Of a stretch of 64,000 nucleotides of DNA, positions 34,900 to 43,656 are shown in pieces. The position numbers and the translations under genes are program-made. The notes beneath the pieces were generated by a model that was not told the origin of the DNA, ran no database searches, and was given only the letters and a program-made list of their open reading frames with translations. Each line of letters begins with the position of its first letter. Positions within the stretch are counted from its first letter, which is position 1. Origin of the DNA: Bacillus sp. X1(2014) (lineage in GTDB: Bacteria; Bacillota; Bacilli; Bacillales_B; DSM-18226); contig NZ_VEED01000009.1 of the NCBI RefSeq assembly GCF_007678255.1, forward strand, positions 1 through 64,000, given 5' to 3'.

Positions 34900-34981
34900 T
34901 GGTCAGAAACCTATTTTCTTGTTACTATGAATTTTATCGACACATTGTTGAGAATTCAAGTCTAGAAAAAAGGGTAAATGA

Positions 34982-36505
34982 ATGAATAATGAAATAACAG
35001 AAAGTAATAAAAAAATCTTATTAATTGTCCTGATTGCCGGCTGTTTTTTATCGACGTTAAATCAAACGTTATTAAATGTGGCATTGAGCAGTTTCATGGA
35101 CTTTTTTCATGTAACTCCGGCCACTGTTCAATGGTTGTCTACGGGGTTTATGCTAGTAAACGGTGTTTTAGTGCCAATTACAGCGTTTTTAATGAAGCGT
35201 TTTACAACAAGGCAGCTATTTATTAGTTCGATGTTCTTTTTGTTGATCGGTTCTATTATTTGTGCCTGCGCAATGAATTTTGGCATGCTGTTAACAGGAA
35301 GAATGATTCAAGCCGTAGGTGCTGGAATTATTATGCCGCTCATGATGACTGTCATTTTATATTTATATCCTATTGAAAAACGTGGAAGTATTATGGGAAC
35401 CATTGGTTTTGCAATCATTTTTGCTCCCGCCATTGCTCCAACATTATCTGGGTTTATCATTGAATATGTATCATGGAGATGGCTATTTATTGGGTTAGCT
35501 CCATTTGTATTCATTGCCATACTTCTCTCGTTTAAATATTTAATGAATGTTGCGGAAACAACAAAAGCAAAAATAGATATGGCAAGTGTCGTTTTATCAA
35601 CCATTGGCTTTGGCTGTATTTTATATGGATTTAGCAGCGCAGGCAGCAAGGGATGGGGTCATCCTATTGTCATTTCAACCATCGTCGTCGGAATCATCGT
35701 TACGATTTTATTCTGTATACGCCAATTGAAATCCAAAGATCCATTATTAAATTTATCCGTATTTAAGTATAAAATTTTCACTCTGACATCGTTCATCAAT
35801 ATCCTAAATACGATGATTATGTATGCGGATTTAATTCTTTTACCCATTTATTTGCAGAATGGACGTGGATTTACAGCTTTTGAGGCAGGCCTGCTTTTAT
35901 TGCCTGGAGCGATCATTAATGCCTTCTTATCCCCTGTTACTGGTAGAATGTATGATAAATACGGTGCTAAACCACTCTTTATAATAGGTTTACTTTTTAT
36001 CATTATTTCCATGTGGGGAGTCATTGATTTGTCCGAATCCACCACCTATATGTATTTAATGTTTCGCACGGTCATTTTACGGATTGGATTAAGCTTCATT
36101 TCTATGCCATTAAATACTGCAGGGTTAAATGCTTTACCAAAAGAATTGGGTTCACATGGTTCAGCAGTTAATAATACGATTCGCCAATTGGCAGGTGCAA
36201 TTGGCACAGCTGTTGTCGTAACAGTGTATACGATTCAAGCGAAATCTCATGCCACTGAACTCTCCATGGAAAACGGGAGAATGACAAAGGTGCAACTATC
36301 AAAATTAGCTTCTATATATGGTGCAAGTGATGCCTATACATTTATGCTAATCTTAGGATTTGTGGCGCTCATTGTTGCATGCTTTATGCCTAAGAAGCAG
36401 CTATTCAAGAAAGTGGACTTCAAAAATCAATCACCTGAGATATTTTATAGACATAAAATATCTATAAATCCGCAGAAAATAGTGATTGAATGCCTGTTGT
36501 TATAA
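34982..36505 (+). CDS. DHA2-type MFS efflux transporter
   Basis: A 507-residue drug:H+ antiporter of the 14-helix DHA2 type: LNQTLLNVALSSFMDFFHVTPATVQWLSTGFMLVNGVLVP (motif D1 and region 1), GRMIQAVGAGIIMPLMMTVI, and the motif-C region FAIIFAPAIAPTLSGFIIEYVSWRWLF. The last 30 residues are unusually long and hydrophilic for the family. It is likely repressed by the divergent TetR protein. The substrate is unknown. Confidence 0.88.
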   Translation: MNNEITESNKKILLIVLIAGCFLSTLNQTLLNVALSSFMDFFHVTPATVQWLSTGFMLVNGVLVPITAFLMKRFTTRQLFISSMFFLLIGSIICACAMNFGMLLTGRMIQAVGAGIIMPLMMTVILYLYPIEKRGSIMGTIGFAIIFAPAIAPTLSGFIIEYVSWRWLFIGLAPFVFIAILLSFKYLMNVAETTKAKIDMASVVLSTIGFGCILYGFSSAGSKGWGHPIVISTIVVGIIVTILFCIRQLKSKDPLLNLSVFKYKIFTLTSFINILNTMIMYADLILLPIYLQNGRGFTAFEAGLLLLPGAIINAFLSPVTGRMYDKYGAKPLFIIGLLFIIISMWGVIDLSESTTYMYLMFRTVILRIGLSFISMPLNTAGLNALPKELGSHGSAVNNTIRQLAGAIGTAVVVTVYTIQAKSHATELSMENGRMTKVQLSKLASIYGASDAYTFMLILGFVALIVACFMPKKQLFKKVDFKNQSPEIFYRHKISINPQKIVIECLLL

Positions 36506-36662
36506 CCGGATTGGATAGTGTCATCTATCAAGGCTTTCCTACTCCCCTTTTTGGAGACTGGGGTCTGCCTATTATGGGGAGCCCCCTCATTATTACTATT
36601 TAATTGGACATACCAAATATTATATAAGCCCAGGATTAATACCTATGTTTCCCTATTGGGCT

Positions 36663-36697
36663 CCATTTCGCTGTTACACAGTGTAACAGCGAAATGG
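36663..36697. other. Perfect 35-bp palindrome between convergent genes
   Basis: Two 17-bp arms (CCATTTCGCTGTTACAC and its exact complement) around a single central base. Outside these, GGGCTC/GAGCCC and AGCC/GGCT matches allow a larger cruciform. There is no T run on either strand. It lies after the DHA2 transporter gene and before the kimA stop codon. Confidence 0.85.
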
Positions 36698-36737
36698 CGA
36701 AGCCTTCTTAAGAGCCCTGGAAAAACGATGTATATTC

Positions 36738-38564
36738 TTATTTTTTTAAATGGTAAGGAACGGTCGTGATAATCACGTTTTTCCGAAACAACAAATAGGC
36801 ACGAATCAGTAAACTCGATTGATTATGAAGAATGTTGTGCCATCCCTTCTTTGGGATAAATTGCGGAATGATTACGGTGACTCGATAGTTTGCTTCACTC
36901 GCTTTATGTTCAATCGTATCAACAAATTTGGTAAGAGGATTAATGATACTTCTATAATGCGAGTGGAGCGTCACCAGTCTTACATCCGGCTGCCACTTCT
37001 TCCACTTTTCTTCAAAGTTTTTTTCGTCGTCTCTTTCAAAGGAAACATATACGGCAATAATATGTTCTTGAGAAAGTGATTTAGCATAGTTTATCGAATT
37101 CGCTACCACATTTGTCATACCAGCCACAGGGACGATTAGTACATTCCCTTCAATAGGCATCAGAGGTTCACAAGTGGTGAGCCTAAGTTGGTCACCAACA
37201 GCTTCATAATGCTTTCTAATTCGGTAGAAAAAAAAGAGAATAATAGGTAAAAAGATTAATACCGGCCATACTTGAGTGAACTTAGTTAAAAAGAACATCA
37301 TGGTGACAATAAAGCTAATCAATGCCCCTATTGTATTAATGATTAGTTTGGGAAGCCAGCCTTGTGGCCTCTCTCGAACCCATTTAACGATCATTCCCGT
37401 TTGGGATAAGGTAAATGGAATAAACACTCCGACTGCATATAGAGGAATTAAATGCTCTGTCTCCGCTTGAAAAGCAATAATTAACATGATTGACGTGATG
37501 GCAAGCATGATAATGCCATTTGAGTACCCCAATCTGTCTCCTCTAATAAGAAACATCCTTGGTATAAACTTATCTTTGGCAAGATTAACTGCCAGTAATG
37601 GGAATGCAGAATAACCAGTGTTGGCAGCAAGGATTAAGATTAAGGCTGTCGTACCTTGAATAAAATAATACATGACATTCCGCCCGAAAGTTTCCTCTGC
37701 AATCTGTGATACTACCGTTACCTCTGCCTTTGGAGTAATCCCATAATAGTAAGCTAAATAAATAATCCCAGAAAATAATATACCAAGTAAGGCACCCATC
37801 ATCATTAACGTTTTAGAAGCATTATTAGGTGCTGGATCCTTGAAATTAGGTATGGCATTGGATATTGCTTCAACCCCAGTTAAGGCGGAACTTCCTGAAG
37901 CAAACGCCCTCAAGAGAATAAACAAACTGATTCCTGTTACAGGTGTCCCAATTGGGTGATGTAATTCAGGTGATACTCCCCCTGATAGAATATGATAAAG
38001 ACCTACACCAATTAAGATGAATAATGCTAATACGAACAAGTACACGGGGTAGGCTAATATGGATGCAGATTCCGTTACTCCTCTTAAATTTAAAATGGTA
38101 ATTAAAATCACGAATACAATGGCAATTTCAACATTAAATTTATGCAAGGAAGGAAACGCAGATGTGATAGCGTCTGTACCTGCAGACACACTAACCGCAA
38201 CAGTTAAGATGTAGTCTACCAAAAGTGAGCCCCCAGCTATTAAACCAGGATTTACACCTAAGTTGTTTTTTGAAACCACATAGGCTCCCCCGCCGTGAGG
38301 ATACGCAAAGATGATTTGCCGATAAGACAGTATAAGAGCTGTTAAAAGGATTAGTACACCCACTGCGATCGGAATCGAATACCAAAATGCTGTGGCACCT
38401 ACAGTAACTAAAACGATAAGTATTTGTTCAGGACCATATGCCACCGACGATAGTGCATCAGATGAAAGGATCGCTAAGGCTTTGGTTTTGTTAAGTTTCT
38501 GTTCTCCTAATTCATTGGATTTCAATGGTCGCCCAATTAAAAACCTTTTTAATGATGAAATCAT
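36738..38564 (-). CDS. kimA: KimA-type high-affinity potassium importer
   Basis: A 608-residue APC-superfamily potassium/proton symporter, closely matching B. subtilis KimA (YdaO) over its whole length: SLKRFLIGRPLKSNELGEQKLNKTKALAILSSDALSSVAYGPEQILI at the N-terminus and FIPKKGWHNILHNQSSLLIRAYLLFRKN at the C-terminus. Twelve helices are followed by a cytoplasmic regulatory domain (about 455-608) that binds c-di-AMP in the family. The leader carries a c-di-AMP riboswitch, so both transcription and activity are expected to fall when c-di-AMP (high potassium) rises. TAGGTGG precedes the ATG. Confidence 0.95.
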   Translation of the reverse strand: MISSLKRFLIGRPLKSNELGEQKLNKTKALAILSSDALSSVAYGPEQILIVLVTVGATAFWYSIPIAVGVLILLTALILSYRQIIFAYPHGGGAYVVSKNNLGVNPGLIAGGSLLVDYILTVAVSVSAGTDAITSAFPSLHKFNVEIAIVFVILITILNLRGVTESASILAYPVYLFVLALFILIGVGLYHILSGGVSPELHHPIGTPVTGISLFILLRAFASGSSALTGVEAISNAIPNFKDPAPNNASKTLMMMGALLGILFSGIIYLAYYYGITPKAEVTVVSQIAEETFGRNVMYYFIQGTTALILILAANTGYSAFPLLAVNLAKDKFIPRMFLIRGDRLGYSNGIIMLAITSIMLIIAFQAETEHLIPLYAVGVFIPFTLSQTGMIVKWVRERPQGWLPKLIINTIGALISFIVTMMFFLTKFTQVWPVLIFLPIILFFFYRIRKHYEAVGDQLRLTTCEPLMPIEGNVLIVPVAGMTNVVANSINYAKSLSQEHIIAVYVSFERDDEKNFEEKWKKWQPDVRLVTLHSHYRSIINPLTKFVDTIEHKASEANYRVTVIIPQFIPKKGWHNILHNQSSLLIRAYLLFRKNVIITTVPYHLKK

Positions 38565-38645
38565 TTATTACTCGCCACCTACTAGTTTAAAAGTTTACTA
38601 TTACCTTTTTTTAATGTGAATTTCCCAAAATGAGATTTATTTTAC

Positions 38646-38691
38646 ATAAAAAAAAGTGCCTACAAGTCATAGTAAATAGACCTGTAGACAC
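38646..38691 (-). terminator. Riboswitch terminator upstream of kimA
   Basis: On the minus strand GTGTCTACAGG...CTTGTAGGCAC followed by eight T. It lies between the c-di-AMP aptamer and the gene. Confidence 0.9.
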
Positions 38692-38705
38692 ATTAATTTT
38701 CTCGT

Positions 38706-38855
38706 GTCACAAGCTCCACCTTCCTTCTCATATAACGCTTACGAGGTTAGCTGTCGGATTCGGACCTTTGAGTAGCCCTACCTTAAAAGGATTCACCCCT
38801 TGGGATAAGTAATATCCCGCAAAAATGGTTCCCCCGTACCTAATGGTTTCAGCGA
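38706..38855 (-). promoter_or_regulatory. c-di-AMP riboswitch (ydaO-yuaA class)
   Basis: On the minus strand the conserved blocks appear in order: GGTACGGGGGAACC, TTGGGGTGAATCCTT, GGTAGGGCTACTC, CCGAATCCGACAGCTAACC, CGTAAGCG and GGAAGGTGGAGC. This is the ydaO element that senses c-di-AMP and terminates transcription when bound. End positions are approximate. Confidence 0.96.
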
Positions 38856-38878
38856 TTTAGAAATTTGAAACTGTGTTA

Positions 38879-38907
38879 ATATTACTCCTATGTTCAGTGA
38901 ATGTAAA
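38879..38907 (-). promoter_or_regulatory. SigA promoter of kimA
   Basis: On the minus strand TTTACA, 17 bp, TAATAT, about 25 bp upstream of the aptamer. Confidence 0.6.
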
Positions 38908-39007
38908 TGAATTTTTTTCCAAGTGATTAAATTCCATAAAAATGGAAATGTTAAAAACGTAGTATGCTATAGAAAAATATTATTGCTTATCGCATAGGAG
39001 GATTAAC

Positions 39008-39136
39008 ATGTTTAAAGACAACAATCCCTTTTTTTCTGATGAATATTTAGAGGAGTTAGCGAAAGAAATCGATGAGCAATATGGTGGTCCCATAAAAGAA
39101 CAAATGATCGATCCATTAGAAAATGATTTAGAGTAA
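39008..39136 (+). CDS. Small acidic hypothetical protein (42 aa)
   Basis: A 42-residue acidic product (MFKDNNPFFSDEYLEELAKE...) with no known family. The case for a real gene is strong for its size: TAGGAGG lies at ideal spacing before the ATG, codon use is normal, and a compact terminator follows 12 bp after the stop. It is divergent from kimA, with the promoter region and riboswitch between. Helical propensity is high and there is no membrane segment. Confidence 0.7.
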   Translation: MFKDNNPFFSDEYLEELAKEIDEQYGGPIKEQMIDPLENDLE

Positions 39137-39147
39137 CTCCATTTTAG

Positions 39148-39168
39148 ACCGCTTTTTATGCGGTTTTT
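39148..39168 (+). terminator. Terminator of the 42-residue gene
   Basis: ACCGC, TTTTTAT loop, GCGGT, then TTTT. Confidence 0.8.
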
Positions 39169-39174
39169 AATCAA

Positions 39175-39534
39175 TCAAAATTCTCGGTACCCCAGTATAG
39201 CCTGTTCGTTTACAAATTCCTCATTTAAAATTCCCATTTTACGAATATGTGCGCGAGTTTTTTCATCCCCCAAATAATGTAGTAAGGAATAGATTAGCAG
39301 AATACGTAGATCGTATTCTTTATTTTGGGGCTGATGATGATATTCAAGATATGGAATGTGGGCTCGAAAATAACTTTCCCAATCTGTTTCCTCGGTTTTA
39401 TCAAACAACCGTTTTAAAACAGAAATTTCTCTATCCGTTGCTTCAATCCTAAAATCCCATTCCGATCCATCAGGTTCACTAAAAATCTCGTGTGATTGAA
39501 TATTAATATAGTAGTTGTGTCTTAGTTCATCCAT
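39175..39534 (-). CDS. Hypothetical cytoplasmic protein (119 aa)
   Basis: A 119-residue soluble protein (MDELRHNYYINIQSHEIFSEPDGSEWDFRIEATDREISVLKRLFD...), rich in acidic and aromatic residues. I do not recognise the family. GGGAGATGG precedes the chosen ATG at 39534; the longer form adds five residues upstream of that site. It is convergent with the 42-residue gene. Confidence 0.7.
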   Translation of the reverse strand: MDELRHNYYINIQSHEIFSEPDGSEWDFRIEATDREISVLKRLFDKTEETDWESYFRAHIPYLEYHHQPQNKEYDLRILLIYSLLHYLGDEKTRAHIRKMGILNEEFVNEQAILGYREF

Positions 39535-39850
39535 ACGACCATCTCCCATCCTTTTTTTTTATGTATACCACAACTCTGAAAGTCCCAAACGTATAGGAGA
39601 AATGGTTTCATTAATTAGTAGAAATTTAAATTTTTACATTTCCAGCCTATTTTATTTGTATTCAGCACTTGTCCCATTCAGTTTTTATTTGGAGTACATA
39701 TATTATTACTACCAAACATTTAGAAGTACCTCCTCCAGCGTTTGCATATTTGCAGACGCTTTTTTATATTTGGCTATGTTAAACTTGCCTGTTGATTTCC
39801 GCAACAGGCACTCGCTTTTCCGCGACCCAAAAAAACTTTTTAAAAATAAG

Positions 39851-39887
39851 TGAAAGCGTTCACAAATAATTGTGGTAATCGCTTACA
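39851..39887. promoter_or_regulatory. Two cre boxes upstream of a small gene
   Basis: TGAAAGCGTTCACA (39851-39864) is a perfect match to TGWAANCGNTNWCA. GGTAATCGCTTACA (39874-39887) misses one base. They surround a candidate -35 (TTGTGG at 39870), with TATATA/TATAAT about 18-20 bp later, so CcpA binding would block this promoter. The rest of the 39535-39934 gap shows no gene. Confidence 0.65.
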
Positions 39888-39934
39888 AAATCATATATAA
39901 TTATATTAAAATTACAACTTGTGAGGTGAAACAC

Positions 39935-40108
39935 ATGAAAGAATATATTTTTCTTCTAGAAGAACCTGTTGGTACGAGAGAAATTAAAATTTTAGCATCA
40001 GGAATGATGGATGCCTTCAAAAAGGCAAAGGAATTTCGAAAAAATATTGTCCAAGATACTAAATCAAAGGTCAATATGATCCTAAAAGGTGTTAGATATA
40101 CGGATTAA
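39935..40108 (+). CDS. Small hypothetical protein (57 aa) under catabolite control
   Basis: A 57-residue product (MKEYIFLLEEPVGTREIKILAS...VNMILKGVRYTD) with a beta-alpha-beta-like pattern and no recognised family. GAGGTG lies at good spacing before the ATG at 39935; the longer ORF start has none. Two cre boxes and a promoter lie just upstream and a hairpin terminator downstream, so it is a self-contained unit. Confidence 0.72.
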   Translation: MKEYIFLLEEPVGTREIKILASGMMDAFKKAKEFRKNIVQDTKSKVNMILKGVRYTD

Positions 40109-40179
40109 CCTAATAAAAATATATTGAAAGGAAATATCCTAACCTATATGTTCTTATTAAGATTAATAGTAGACAAATA

Positions 40180-40222
40180 AAGGAGAACACATTCGCAGTT
40201 TAACGAAATGTGATCTCCTTTT
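40180..40222. terminator. Bidirectional terminator
   Basis: AAAGGAGAACACATT...AATGTGATCTCCTTT-type stem with T runs on both sides, between the 57-residue gene and the convergent Bcr/CflA gene. It is related in sequence to the hairpin at 32980-33021. Confidence 0.8.
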
Positions 40223-40233
40223 AATTTATATCT

Positions 40234-41475
40234 TTAGATACTTGGTTTCTTGACTGAGTATTTTTCACCCGATAGTTTGATCCTTAGCGAAGATTTTCGT
40301 ACCAACACAAAATAAGAAAGGAAAGCTAGAATACTTGAGCACATGATGATGACACCCATCGGAACGCCTGTATACGCCCCTGCTATTCCCACAAGTGGAG
40401 CACTTAATGAGCCAAGTACAAATGGCAATACGCCTAATAATGCAGAGGCACTACCCGCAATATGGCCTTGCGTTTCAATCGCTAAAGTAAATGACGTGGT
40501 TCCAATCATACTGATGGAAGAAATAAAAAAGAAAATCGGAACGACAACGGCGAAAAGTGGTGCGTTTAATAGTAAAGCGATGAGTAAAACGGCACCAGCT
40601 ATATTAGCGATGACTAACCCTATTTTTAAGAAAGTCCGCTCAGAAATGATATCTGCAAAGCGGCCAACCAGCTGACTTCCAATAATTAATGCTAATCCAT
40701 TGGTCCCGAATAATAAACTAAATTGCTGCGGTGTGACATGATAAATATTCTGATAGACAAATGGAATCCCAGATACATAGGCAAATATACCTGCAGTAGT
40801 AAAGGCTTGAGTGAGTGCGTATCCCATGAATGTTCGATCTCTGAATAATGAACCGAAATTGCTCATGATTTGTGGCAAATTGCTTGGAACACGGTTTTCA
40901 TCTGGCAGGGTTTCTTCTAATTTGAGTGTAACCGTGAAGAGCAGCACTGCACCAATACAGGCCAAAGCAACAAAAACCCCATGCCAATTGGTAAACGTAA
41001 GAATCCCGCCTCCCACAATCGGTGCAGCGATTGGCCCGAGGTTACCCACTAACACCATCAGCGTAAAGAACTTGGTCAGTTCCTTTCCACTAAAAAGATC
41101 TCTGACAATCGCTTTAGAAATCACAAGTCCTCCAGCTGCAGCAAACCCCTGAACTAGACGAGCAATAATAAGGAAATAAATATTCGGCGCAAACGCGCAT
41201 GTAATAGAAGCAAGTAAGTACAAGGTGATAAAGATGAGCAAGGGTTGCTTCCGGCCCTTCACATCACTCATCGGACCAATAACCAATTGCCCTAGTCCTA
41301 GGCCTAATAAACAGGAGGTTAAACTAATTTGTACAAGTGAAGCCGTCGTATCAAAATCTTTTACAATCGTTGGAAAAGACGGTAAATACGTATCGATTGT
41401 AAATGGCCCTAACAGTCCAAGTGATCCTAAGAGGATGGCAAGCTGTATTCGTTTCTTTCCAGTAAGTTTATTCAA
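40234..41475 (-). CDS. Bcr/CflA family multidrug MFS transporter
   Basis: A 413-residue, 12-helix efflux pump of the Bcr/CflA group (DHA1). The hallmark N-terminus is present: LLGPFTIDTYLPSFPTIVKDF, then LGLGQLVIGPMSDVKGRKQPLL (motif A) and RLVQGFAAAGGLVISKAIVRDLF. It probably exports drugs or dipeptides. The start is TTG with AAAGG upstream. The promoter contains a dyad suggestive of a dedicated regulator, but none is encoded beside it. Confidence 0.9.
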   Translation of the reverse strand: MNKLTGKKRIQLAILLGSLGLLGPFTIDTYLPSFPTIVKDFDTTASLVQISLTSCLLGLGLGQLVIGPMSDVKGRKQPLLIFITLYLLASITCAFAPNIYFLIIARLVQGFAAAGGLVISKAIVRDLFSGKELTKFFTLMVLVGNLGPIAAPIVGGGILTFTNWHGVFVALACIGAVLLFTVTLKLEETLPDENRVPSNLPQIMSNFGSLFRDRTFMGYALTQAFTTAGIFAYVSGIPFVYQNIYHVTPQQFSLLFGTNGLALIIGSQLVGRFADIISERTFLKIGLVIANIAGAVLLIALLLNAPLFAVVVPIFFFISSISMIGTTSFTLAIETQGHIAGSASALLGVLPFVLGSLSAPLVGIAGAYTGVPMGVIIMCSSILAFLSYFVLVRKSSLRIKLSGEKYSVKKPSI

Positions 41476-41543
41476 TTTCCATCGCCTTTCTATATAAATC
41501 GTATTTTTTACATTTATTTCGATATCCTAAATTAATAAATTTT

Positions 41544-41573
41544 ATTATACCCTGAACCTTGCTCAAGGGTAAA
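41544..41573 (-). promoter_or_regulatory. Promoter of the Bcr/CflA gene with a dyad in the spacer
   Basis: On the minus strand TTTACC, 18 bp, TATAAT. The spacer holds an ACCCT-N12-AGGGT dyad overlapping both elements, a typical place for a repressor or MerR-like regulator. Confidence 0.5.
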
Positions 41574-41680
41574 CAATTAAAATCAGGGAAAGCGGTTCCA
41601 ATTTTTCGAAACTTGGGTGAACAGGGGGAAAGTGCTCTTGGTCCAGCGCCATTCTTTTTGACCAAAAAGGTAAATTAACA

Positions 41681-41738
41681 GCAAAAAAGGCTGATGATGA
41701 GTTGTTTCACAAAACAACCATTCTATCAAGCCTTATGT
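41681..41738 (-). terminator. Orphan terminator
   Basis: On the minus strand AAGGCT...TTGTT loop AACAA...AGCCTTTTTT. No intact minus-strand gene lies just upstream, so it may be left from a deleted gene; compare the EF-G-binding protein fragment at 42238-42300. Confidence 0.6.
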
Positions 41739-41931
41739 TCAAGATTCGTAATTGCTAGCGCTCGTTACCTCAATAATTTTTATTTAACCTTTCTTACATA
41801 AACCCACCTCCGCTCATTGAATACCAAAGCATTAACAGAATTCTAATAAATTGAAAAATAGACCATTGATTGAATGCAGATGAACTTCATGAAGAAAAAA
41901 ACTGTCCCATATTTCTTATAAAGGGTTCCGT

Positions 41932-42135
41932 TTTGAGGTGCTTTTCACTTTAGTCGAGTAACCAGCAATAGTAAAATAGGCGGAGATGTTCCGGTTAATT
42001 TCACAGTGGAGCTCGTTTCGGGGTAAATAAGCGGAGGTTTTCCGATTATGTAAAGCAAAATCCCCCATTTTCAAATTTTTCGAGCCATTAGGCGGAATCT
42101 CTCCGTCTATTTAAGCCCATTTTAATAATAATTAA
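41932..42135 (-). repeat. Dispersed intergenic repeat, family 1, copy B (inverted)
   Basis: The reverse complement of the repeat at 84-267, including TTTACCCCGAAACGAGCTCC, the TTTTGCTTTACATAATCGGA block and the GCACCTCAAAACGG end. It extends to about 42165 with one more AGGCGGA...TCCG(T)CT unit. The surrounding 41476-42454 gap has no intact gene. Confidence 0.8.
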
Positions 42136-42237
42136 AAATAGGCGGAATTTTTCCGTCTATTTAGCAGCTCGGCTGCTTCACCTGTTCCCCCACCCCATAA
42201 GTGCGGACCCTTAAATATTAATGAAGTTTTTAGGATA

Positions 42238-42300
42238 CAGGACAGTACTTTCTCTCAACGATTCTTTCAGCAATATGGTTAAATAATATACCTGTAATCA
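42238..42300 (-). pseudogene. C-terminal fragment of an EF-G-binding protein gene
   Basis: Translated on the minus strand this reads VYYLTILLKESLRESTVL, against VDYITTFLKESLGEKTVH at the end of the intact gene at 44627. The nucleotide match runs for about 50 bp, including GAAAGAATCGTTG. No further upstream coding match is intact and a stop codon precedes it, so this is a decayed or truncated second copy. Confidence 0.65.
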
Positions 42301-42454
42301 TTTTTCAAAACTGTCAGATTCCATTTGAAAATGAAATTCGAATTTAGGCCAAAGTAGTATTTTTTTTTTTAAAAGTCCTAATTTTAGAAATCAGGTAGTT
42401 TGTCCAATCTCACTTAATCCTTTTCCATAGACTAATTAAAAAGGAGATGAGATA

Positions 42455-43117
42455 GTGAAGAAATATAAAGGAGAATTACTCACAGATTTCTCAAGAAATT
42501 CTAAAAATGAACCTTTAATGGAAGAAAAAGTATATCAATCATCGGCACACCAAGAGTGTGTTGACCGTGCTTATCGTATTCCCATATTTTTAAGTACGAC
42601 AACTCATTTAAATGAAAACCAACAACGGTTTCTAGACCGTCTAATTTTAGAGATTGAGAGTGCTTTACTTTTTCCGCGTACTTTACCTTTAAGCGAAAGT
42701 TATCCCGAATCCATTTTAACCGATATTCGTCGGTTAGTTTCATCAAGCTATGGAATGTTGGCAGTAAACCTTCGTCGTTTTAAAATTCAAACAGTTGACG
42801 TCAATGCAGGACCCCTTCCACCATCCACTCCTTTCTGGATAGGATCAGTTTATTCACAAGTAGAACCTTCAATGGCTTTTCAATTTGGTCTCCCCTTATT
42901 ATTAGTAAGGGAAGAAGATACTGACGCAAATAATGGAATTTGGGCAGGGGGAATTGCCCCACTCAACCTATTTATAGTTTGGCATTCTGAAACTCAAACT
43001 GTTGATCAATTTTTTAACACTCCTGAATGGAGATCAGCCTTTGCAAATTGGAGTGCACTAGTAAGAAATGCTTTTTATATTCAGACAGAGCCTAAGTTCA
43101 AGTATAGATGTGAATGA
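42455..43117 (+). CDS. Orphan protein with possible nucleotide-binding (TIR/SLOG-like) pattern
   Basis: A 220-residue soluble protein I do not recognise. The C-terminal half has SSSYGMLAVNLRRF (about 96-109), then TPFWIGSVYSQVEPSMAFQFGLPLLLVRE (about 125-153) and LNLFIVWHSE. The pattern of a serine and glutamate ahead of a helix and a hydrophobic strand resembles TIR- and nucleoside-deoxyribosyltransferase-like folds. This is inference only. The start is GTG with AAGGAGATG at good spacing. It lies alone in a region of scars and repeats, which suggests acquisition. There is no clear terminator. Confidence 0.6.
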   Translation: MKKYKGELLTDFSRNSKNEPLMEEKVYQSSAHQECVDRAYRIPIFLSTTTHLNENQQRFLDRLILEIESALLFPRTLPLSESYPESILTDIRRLVSSSYGMLAVNLRRFKIQTVDVNAGPLPPSTPFWIGSVYSQVEPSMAFQFGLPLLLVREEDTDANNGIWAGGIAPLNLFIVWHSETQTVDQFFNTPEWRSAFANWSALVRNAFYIQTEPKFKYRCE

Positions 43118-43656
43118 TAAACTGGTACTTTACCATCAAAAAGAATATTTTTAATAAGTTGAAAATATACAAGAATTTATTCACCTTTATATATTTTTGG
43201 CTTATTTACATAAAAATAACATTTGCATAAATAAAACTTTTTAGTTTCCACATACACTTACTTCTTAAGCTAACCTACACGTTAGTCAAGATAAAAAGGA
43301 AACAAGCTATCCAAAAACTACTTTTTGGTTCATTCCACTTCTCTAATAAATCCAATTTCATTTATTCCTACAAATGTTTTTTTACTTTTTTATATTTTAC
43401 AAATAAAATGAAATTGATTGTTGCCAAAAAGTCAAGATTTGACAAATTCTCAACTTAACAGAAATTCTATACTCACTAGCAACGGTAATGACTGGAAAAG
43501 TCAATAAAATCAACAAACTTTATATGTTTCTAATCTCTTATGTATTTTGTTACACTTCCAAGAATGTAGAAAATGTCGAAATATAAAAACTAAAACTGGT
43601 AAATTTGTTGCTATCATATCAAATGAGTTTAAAAGTATTCCTTTTTAAGAGGATCA
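43118..43656. other. AT-rich intergenic stretch
   Basis: About 540 bp with very low GC content. I see no open reading frame with a ribosome binding site, no clear hairpin terminator and no repeat match elsewhere in the window. Confidence 0.6.

Noticed and set aside
36518..36769. 83-codon plus-strand frame after the DHA2 transporter
   Set aside because: It contains the 35-bp palindrome and overlaps the end of kimA; no ribosome binding site.
41468..41665. 65-codon minus-strand frame upstream of the Bcr/CflA gene
   Set aside because: It spans the promoter region and overlaps the transporter start in another frame; no start signal.
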